DNA of 9,903 nucleotides, taken from contig WRDV01000026.1 in assembly GCA_009779655.1 (NCBI GenBank), positions 1-9,903 on the forward strand. The letters run 5' to 3'. Under the pieces are notes generated by a model. That model was not told where the DNA came from, did not search any database, and worked only from the letters and a program-made list of their open reading frames with translations. Within the stretch, counting starts at the first letter, position 1; each line of letters begins with the position of its first letter. Source of the DNA: Dehalococcoidia bacterium (lineage in GTDB: Bacteria; Chloroflexota; Dehalococcoidia; Dehalococcoidales; UBA1222). Below, piece by piece: positions 5,906 to 9,903 of the stretch. Position numbers and translations under genes: made by a program.

Positions 5906-6505
5906 ATGGGTGCGGTAATATCAATCATTTTCACAATAATCTATTTTGTAGCAATATTCTTTTTGACAGCCATAGGGATTGTGATGCACATCCTAAGAGG
6001 GCTGGCTATTTATAAAATGAGCGCGGCTCGCGGCATTAAGAACGGTTGGCTGGGGTTCATTCCATGCGCCTGCGATTTTCAATTAGGACAACTAGCCGGT
6101 GAAATTGAGTTTGGCAATAAAAGAATCAAGAATACAGGGTTGTGGCTTCTATTGATGCCTATAATTTGTGCCGCCGCCATCTTTATCGGATACCTAATAA
6201 TTTTGCTATTCTCAATCCGAATAATATTACTAGGCTCTAGTCCCGTGTCAGAAGAGTTTACTTCTGCGATGCCCTTAATGATTATCTTGTGTATTGTATA
6301 TGTGATAATACTAATCGTGACCCAAGTATTCCTATGCCTACTCAGAGGTCTTGCGCTTCACAAAATCTTCTCCCGATACAGCAACGGACAAAAGCTCGCG
6401 TTTTATCTCATTATCGCTTTGTTCGTTCCTTACGCGGAACATATTCTACTATACAAGAATAGCATGAGGCCTTCTCTGGCAACAGGTTCTTTGAACTACA
6501 CATAA
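5906..6505 (+). CDS. Membrane protein of unknown function with a repeated LRGLA motif
   Basis: The open frame begins at 5843, but the ATG at 5906 follows GGGAG (5893-5897) by 8 nt and is the likely start, giving 199 residues. Hydrophobic spans lie at about 3-26, 79-107, 123-144 and 164-178. A conserved-looking cytoplasmic segment, LRGLAIYKMSAARGIKNGWL (30-49), leads to FIP (51-53), a pattern I recognise from uncharacterised membrane proteins of anaerobic bacteria (small, roughly four spans). The motif recurs as LRGLALHK (146-153), each time directly after a span, suggesting two related halves. The tail is polar. It converges with the UPF0210 gene, with 57 bp between the stop codons. Function unknown. 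Confidence 0.75.
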   Translation: MGAVISIIFTIIYFVAIFFLTAIGIVMHILRGLAIYKMSAARGIKNGWLGFIPCACDFQLGQLAGEIEFGNKRIKNTGLWLLLMPIICAAAIFIGYLIILLFSIRIILLGSSPVSEEFTSAMPLMIILCIVYVIILIVTQVFLCLLRGLALHKIFSRYSNGQKLAFYLIIALFVPYAEHILLYKNSMRPSLATGSLNYT

Positions 6506-6546
6506 ATCTGCCGCCATTGTGGAAGGAGAGCTGCTTTCCCCAATTT

Positions 6547-6578
6547 CAGCCTGAAAAGCATCTTAGTTCCGCAGGCTG
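6547..6578. repeat. Inverted repeat between convergent genes
   Basis: CAGCCTG (6547-6553) pairs with CAGGCTG (6572-6578) across an 18-nt loop. It overlaps the last codons of the UPF0210 gene. It could be a weak shared terminator, but neither side has a T run. The same 7-mer pair forms the much better hairpin at 9529-9547. Confidence 0.3.
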
Positions 6579-7921
6579 CTAATAGGTGCCGGTATGCGCC
6601 CGCCGCGCCCGACAAAGGCACTGGATGAGTATTTGTTTACCGGCATTATGACGCCGCCGCCAAGCAAGCCGCCAAATTCCACATGCTCGCCAGCCTGCTT
6701 GCCGCAAACAGGAATTATGCGCACTGCAGTTGTTTTGTTGTTGACAACACCTATTGCTGCCTCATCAGAAATGATTGCCGCAATAGTATAATCCGGTGTA
6801 TCACCCGGCACCGCAACCATATCAAGCCCTACCGAGCAAACACATGTCATAGCCTCGAGTTTTTCCAACGACAAAGCGCCGCTCTTCACCGCCTCAATCA
6901 TCCCCGCGTCCTCGCTCACCGGAATGAATGCTCCGGATAGACCACCGACATGAGAAGAGGCCATCACGCCGCCTTTTTTCACCGCGTCGTTTAGTAAAGC
7001 CAGCGCCGCAGTAGTGCCATGCGCACCGCATTTCTCAAGTCCCATATCCTCTAATATAAGCGCCACACTGTCACCGACCGCCGGAGTGGGCGCCAACGAC
7101 AAATCTACAACGCCGAAAGGAACATTAAGCCGTTTTGCGGCTTCTGTCGCCACTAATTGTCCCATGCGCGTAATTTTGAAAGCGGTCTTTTTAACCAGCT
7201 CAGCCACCTCGCTAAAGTTAGCTTTCGGCCCTAACTTTTGCAATGCATTGTGCATCACGCCCGGTCCGCTTATGCCAACATTGATAACACACTCAGGTTC
7301 TCCAATGCCATGGAAAGCCCCAGCCATAAACGGATTATCCTCTAAGGCATTAGCAAATACAACTAGTTTAGTGCAGGCAATGCTGTCGCGCCCGGCAGAA
7401 AGCTGAGCAGCCTGCTTTATTATCCGCCCCATATGCGCGACAGCATCCATATTAATTCCAGCCTTAGTGGTCGCCACGTTCACGGAAGCGCACACTCTCT
7501 CAGTATTAGCCAGCGCTTCAGGTATTGAGTCGATCATTCTCTTGTCACCGCCGGTATATCCCTTATGAACCAGTGCTGAATATCCGCCGATAAAATTTAT
7601 GCCTAGTTCTTTCGCCGCGCGCTCCATAGCATGCGCCACCTTTACACAGTCACCCTTGCTACTCTCCGCCACGATAGATATCGGGGTCACAGCGATACGT
7701 TTGTTGATAATGGGAATACCATATTCACGTTCAATTGCCTCGCCAGTGTGCACAAGATCACGTGCAGCGCCAGTTATCTTGTCATAGATACGAGCACTAA
7801 GAATATCCATATCCGCACCAGCACAATCTCTCAGCGAAATACCCATGGTAATAGTGCGAATATCCAAGTTCTCGCTGGATATCATACGAATGGTCTCTAC
7901 TATCTCATACGGCTCTATCAT
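6563..7921 (-). CDS. UPF0210 (DUF711) family protein
   Basis: A 452-residue protein, full length for UPF0210/DUF711 (PF05167). The N-terminus EIVETIRMISSENLDIRTI (6-24) followed by TMGISLRDC (25-33) is the family signature. Further hallmarks are NKRIAVTPISIV (73-84), FIGGYSALVHKG (110-121), FHGIGEPECVINVGISGPGV (203-222), PTPAVGDSVA (279-288), and a C-terminal glycine-rich GGLLGGGVIMPV (417-428). Solved members have a fold related to pyruvate formate-lyase, but no reaction has been established, and I see no glycyl-radical signature that would support radical chemistry. It starts 15 bp after the ACT-domain gene with GGGAG as the ribosome-binding site. The two genes form the widely conserved UPF0237-UPF0210 pair, in which the ACT protein probably acts as an amino-acid-sensing partner (inference). 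Confidence 0.93.
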   Translation of the reverse strand: MIEPYEIVETIRMISSENLDIRTITMGISLRDCAGADMDILSARIYDKITGAARDLVHTGEAIEREYGIPIINKRIAVTPISIVAESSKGDCVKVAHAMERAAKELGINFIGGYSALVHKGYTGGDKRMIDSIPEALANTERVCASVNVATTKAGINMDAVAHMGRIIKQAAQLSAGRDSIACTKLVVFANALEDNPFMAGAFHGIGEPECVINVGISGPGVMHNALQKLGPKANFSEVAELVKKTAFKITRMGQLVATEAAKRLNVPFGVVDLSLAPTPAVGDSVALILEDMGLEKCGAHGTTAALALLNDAVKKGGVMASSHVGGLSGAFIPVSEDAGMIEAVKSGALSLEKLEAMTCVCSVGLDMVAVPGDTPDYTIAAIISDEAAIGVVNNKTTAVRIIPVCGKQAGEHVEFGGLLGGGVIMPVNKYSSSAFVGRGGRIPAPISSLRN

Positions 7922-7936
7922 TATCGGCTCCCTGCC

Positions 7937-8206
7937 CTAAATTCGATGCATGGACTTAAATATGTCCTCGTGCTGTATGCGAATCTTCAAACCCATCTCG
8001 TTGCCTTTAACATCCAATACTTCCGCAAGTTTCTCAAAGTTAGTATTGGCCTTGCTGATATCAACCATCATTATCATGGTAAATAACTCCTGCATGGTAG
8101 TCTGAGTTATGTCGAGAATATTCACGTTGAACTCGGCTAATACAATGCTGACAGCAGCAATAATACCAACGCGATCATTCCCAATCACAGTAATAACAGC
8201 ACGCAT
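7937..8206 (-). CDS. UPF0237 ACT-domain protein
   Basis: An 89-residue single ACT domain. MRAVITVIGNDRVGIIAAVS (1-20) is the first beta strand and ligand-binding turn, with G14 at the usual amino-acid contact; NVNILDITQTTMQELFTMIM gives the second and third strands, and IRIQHEDIFKSMHRI ends the domain. The frame is open to 8257, but the ATG at 8206 is preceded by AAGGAGA about 5 nt away and gives the standard family length. ACT domains bind amino acids and control partner enzymes. The partner here is surely the UPF0210 protein encoded 15 bp downstream. The gene is probably transcribed from the dyad promoter region at 8409-8440. Confidence 0.92.
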   Translation of the reverse strand: MRAVITVIGNDRVGIIAAVSIVLAEFNVNILDITQTTMQELFTMIMMVDISKANTNFEKLAEVLDVKGNEMGLKIRIQHEDIFKSMHRI

Positions 8207-8588
8207 ACACTTCTCCTTGAAATCCATATTCAGATTTACGTAAAGATTATAGCCCAACCCATACTCATCATCATGGCTCGCCTCTTGGCTTCTTCATGGC
8301 CCATTGCTTTTTTATGCCGCGTAAATTCAATCTTCATCTTATGGTTTGCACCGCGACATCGCACTACCTTAGACAATCAGATAGTGGATATGATTTTTAT
8401 TGGCAACAATTATACCTTATGCACACTAATTTGGTATAATGCGTACGAAGTGTTTTTCAACAACCATAGGTAATAAATTCGGAAACTTTACCACAACTTA
8501 ACTCTTTGCTTGCTAGAATGCAAAAATGCGTTAAATCATCTTTCATGGTTCGGAATACCATACAGGAAGTGTTTTGCAGAAGGATACA
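8207..8588. other. Intergenic region between UPF0237 and the lipoprotein gene
   Basis: This 382-bp gap between divergent genes holds no coding sequence I can support. A 66-residue plus-strand frame (8273-8473) has no ribosome-binding site or recognisable motif. The gap contains the symmetric -10 pair at 8409-8440 and a second candidate plus-strand extended -10, TGCTAGAAT (8511-8519), closer to the lipoprotein gene. Its AT-rich right half matches the AT-rich lipoprotein gene. Confidence 0.5.
8409..8440. promoter_or_regulatory. Back-to-back -10 elements in a perfect dyad
   Basis: ATTATACC (8409-8416) and GGTATAAT (8433-8440) are exact reverse complements around a 16-bp centre, so each strand presents GGTATAAT. 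The plus copy is a full extended -10 (TGGTATAAT, 8432-8440) that would start transcription about 140 nt before the lipoprotein ATG; the minus copy would start about 195 nt before the UPF0237 ATG. No good -35 is visible for either. It could be a divergent promoter pair, an operator, or both. Confidence 0.45.
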
Positions 8589-9434
8589 ATGAAAAAGGCT
8601 TTTTGGGCTACTATTTGTCTTGTTTGCACATTCAGCCTTGCTGCTTGCGATAGTATTAACTCTCTACATAGCATACCTCAAACAGCTCAATCTGATAGTA
8701 CTGAGCAGACAGTTCAATCAGATGATATCAAGTTTACGATCATTACTGACAAGGATAAGTACACAATCGGTGACAAAATAACTGTTACAGTAAAAGCTAC
8801 TAACATCAGTAAAAAAACAATTTATACCGTTGATGGCACCACATCATATTACGCAAACGGTTTGGGGTTATGGTTAGGTTCAATTGAACATGGGTTCAGA
8901 TTTTGTAACGATTACAAGAACGTTGCCATGAATGCTATGATGTATTACGGCGAATTGAAACCTGGTGAAACAATTACTCGAGAGCAGACGTTTGACACAT
9001 CTGATATCTCTTATTATGAGAGCGGCTGGAGAGTAGGCTTTATTGAAAATTTACCAGAGATATCCATCACCGCAATACTATCCCATACAGAGCTACCACG
9101 CGGCGAGAGTACGATTGAACCATACACATGCAGCGTTCCAGTTAATATTGAATCAAAAGCCATTGATTCAAGCCTTGCACAAGAATTAGGAATATACCCA
9201 ATCAATCTTGTTACAAAACTTCTTTTGACGAATGATGCAGACGAAATTGCTGTATGGATATGGTTTGATGATATAGCCGCCTCTCAAAAATATATCGATG
9301 ACAATTTTGCAAACCGTATGGACAAGATTCTATATAACGGCCACTTTTCCTCTTCTGTCGTCGTGAAACTACCGCGCTTAGAATTAATTCAAATGGCAAA
9401 AACAAGGTTTAGCGCAGAAGTACAACTATACTAA
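8589..9434 (+). CDS. Predicted lipoprotein with an Ig-like domain
   Basis: The open frame begins at a TTG (8574), but the ATG at 8589 follows GAAGGA by about 4 nt and gives a clean signal peptide: MKK, a hydrophobic core, and the lipobox LAAC with lipidated C20. The 281-residue precursor then has a polar Ser/Gln/Asp linker (21-45) and a beta-sandwich-looking domain (about 46-160: DKDKYTIGDKITVTVKATN, then LKPGETITREQTF), resembling the BsuPI-like/bacterial Ig folds of surface lipoproteins. The C-terminal part (about 205-281) has DEIAVWIWFDDIAASQKYID, which could be a small separate alpha/beta domain. Anchored on the outer face of the cytoplasmic membrane. Function unknown. The gene looks more AT-rich than its neighbours, and it ends one base before the 3' end of the convergent tRNA-Ile. 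Confidence 0.8.
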   Translation: MKKAFWATICLVCTFSLAACDSINSLHSIPQTAQSDSTEQTVQSDDIKFTIITDKDKYTIGDKITVTVKATNISKKTIYTVDGTTSYYANGLGLWLGSIEHGFRFCNDYKNVAMNAMMYYGELKPGETITREQTFDTSDISYYESGWRVGFIENLPEISITAILSHTELPRGESTIEPYTCSVPVNIESKAIDSSLAQELGIYPINLVTKLLLTNDADEIAVWIWFDDIAASQKYIDDNFANRMDKILYNGHFSSSVVVKLPRLELIQMAKTRFSAEVQLY

Positions 9435-9435
9435 G

Positions 9436-9509
9436 TGGGCGATTGAAGATTCGAACTTCAGACCCCAGTCTTATCAGGACTGTGCTCTAACCAGCTGAGC
9501 TAATCGCCC
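9436..9509 (-). tRNA. tRNA-Ile (GAT)
   Basis: A 74-nt tRNA: acceptor stem GGGCGAT/ATCGCCC, D-arm AGCTCAGCTGGTTAGAGC, anticodon GAT at 9475-9473 in the loop CTGATAA, and T-arm GAAGTTCGAATCTTC. The discriminator is A and CCA is not encoded. It lies 280 nt downstream of the 16S on the same strand, the usual position of a spacer tRNA-Ile in an rRNA operon, but no 23S follows. Confidence 0.96.
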
Positions 9510-9520
9510 CTATTTCTGGC

Positions 9521-9556
9521 AAGCAAATCAGGCTGTAAATCAGCCTGATGCTTTTT
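9521..9556 (+). terminator. Intrinsic terminator reading against the rRNA operon
   Basis: ATCAGGCTG (9527-9535) and CAGCCTGAT (9541-9549) form nine perfect pairs around the loop TAAAT. Past a two-base bulge the stem can extend (AAGC, 9521-9524, with GCTT, 9550-9553), and the right side runs into TTTTT (9552-9556). The T run is on the plus strand, so it would end transcripts from the lipoprotein gene after they have crossed the antisense of tRNA-Ile. On the minus strand the hairpin lies in the 16S-tRNA-Ile spacer and may be a processing site. Confidence 0.65.
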
Positions 9557-9650
9557 GATGGCAACGGACAACACACAACTCTGCCCCAGCCTGCACCATG
9601 ATAGCAGAAACGCCTAATATTATAAAGCCCTTACAACTAGCCACAAAATA

Positions 9651-9786
9651 CGCCTTATATCAGGCGCTCTATACAAATTCACCTTAACAACTGTATAGCG
9701 GAAGGAAGATTAATTCTTTTTCAGAAATAGTCCATCTTGCGATGGATTCGACCTGGGATATAGAGACTAAAAAGCCTCAATCTCCC
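9651..9786 (-). other. 16S trailer with successive hairpins
   Basis: In the RNA of the minus strand the 16S trailer can fold into consecutive stems: GGGAGATT with AGTCTC and TCCC (9786-9755, interrupted by TATA), TCCATC-GCAA-GATGGA (9746-9731) closed by a GNRA tetraloop, CTATACA with TGTATAG (9698-9669, 16-nt loop), and CGCCT with AGGCG (9666-9651), followed by TATTTT. No coding sequence or further tRNA lies here. The last stem could be a weak terminator or a pause site before tRNA-Ile. Confidence 0.45.
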
Positions 9787-9789
9787 TAG

Positions 9790-9903
9790 AAAGGAGGTGA
9801 TCCAGCCGCAGCTTCCGCTACGACTACCTTGTTACGACTTCGTCCCAATCACCAGTCCCACCTTCGGCGACTGCCCCTCTTGCGAGTTAGCCCATCGACT
9901 TCA
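9790..9903 (-). rRNA. rrs: 16S ribosomal RNA, 3' end (runs off window)
   Basis: The minus strand carries the universal 3' segment of 16S: GAAGTCGTAACAAGGTAG, the dimethyladenosine hairpin GTAGCGGAAGCTGC (GGAA loop), and GGATCACCTCCTTT ending near 9790, with the anti-Shine-Dalgarno CCTCC. Upstream in the rRNA is the lower part of helix 44. About 114 nt are present, the rest lying to the right. The anti-Shine-Dalgarno sequence matches the ribosome-binding sites used throughout the window. Confidence 0.98.

Noticed and set aside
6547..6578. Shared bidirectional terminator between the convergent genes
   Set aside because: The stem is only 7 bp with an 18-nt loop and no T run on either side; kept only as a low-confidence repeat.
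8273..8473. A 66-residue plus-strand frame in the intergenic region
   Set aside because: No Shine-Dalgarno sequence, no recognisable family, and it covers the candidate promoter dyad.
1..9903. CRISPR arrays, toxin-antitoxin pairs, prophage or defence genes
   Set aside because: I found no regular direct repeats and no recognisable genes of these kinds on either strand.

Overview
The window is bacterial chromosome, dense in genes and moderate in GC. It starts inside an insertion sequence and ends inside a 16S rRNA gene. The lineage is not certain. I lean towards an anaerobic member of Chloroflexota, possibly Dehalococcoidia-like. The reasons are a 16S gene followed by tRNA-Ile with no 23S anywhere downstream in the window (an unlinked 16S is known from Dehalococcoides), an MshA-like glycosyltransferase beside an LmbE/PIG-L deacetylase, and the UPF0237-UPF0210 pair that is common in anaerobes. 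Bacillota or a deep Actinomycetota cannot be excluded from the sequence alone.

Layout. At 1-79 (minus) lies the start of an IS630-type transposase that runs off the left edge. Just upstream of it (116-288, minus) is a small zinc-ribbon gene that carries a one-base frameshift. A multi-spanning membrane protein (354-878, minus) follows. Next come tRNA-Tyr and tRNA-Thr, both on the minus strand and read as Thr then Tyr from a strong sigma70-type promoter with a perfect palindrome abutting its -35. A minus-strand operon covers 4953 to 1197: rlmB, a BioF2/FemAB-like GNAT acyltransferase, a GT4 glycosyltransferase and a PIG-L deacetylase whose real start is a TTG. Divergent to rlmB, with only 32 bp between them, is a YgjP-type metallopeptidase whose -10 box lies 5 nt before its ATG. 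A plus-strand membrane protein (5906-6505) follows, with a hairpin in its leader. It converges on the UPF0210 gene of the UPF0237-UPF0210 operon (8206 to 6563, minus). An intergenic region of about 380 bp with back-to-back -10 boxes separates that operon from a plus-strand lipoprotein gene (8589-9434). The lipoprotein gene ends one base from the 3' end of tRNA-Ile, which lies 280 nt downstream of the 16S gene at the right edge (both minus).

How the genes fit together. The window is mostly housekeeping translation functions (16S, three tRNAs, the rlmB rRNA methylase) with envelope or small-molecule functions threaded through. The most suggestive unit is GT4 + PIG-L deacetylase + GNAT-fold acyltransferase. 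It has the enzyme order of mycothiol and bacillithiol synthesis (glycosylate, deacetylate, N-acylate), although an exopolysaccharide or glycolipid role is equally possible. At the right end a plus-strand intrinsic terminator sits between tRNA-Ile and 16S, where it would stop lipoprotein transcripts before they run antisense into 16S.
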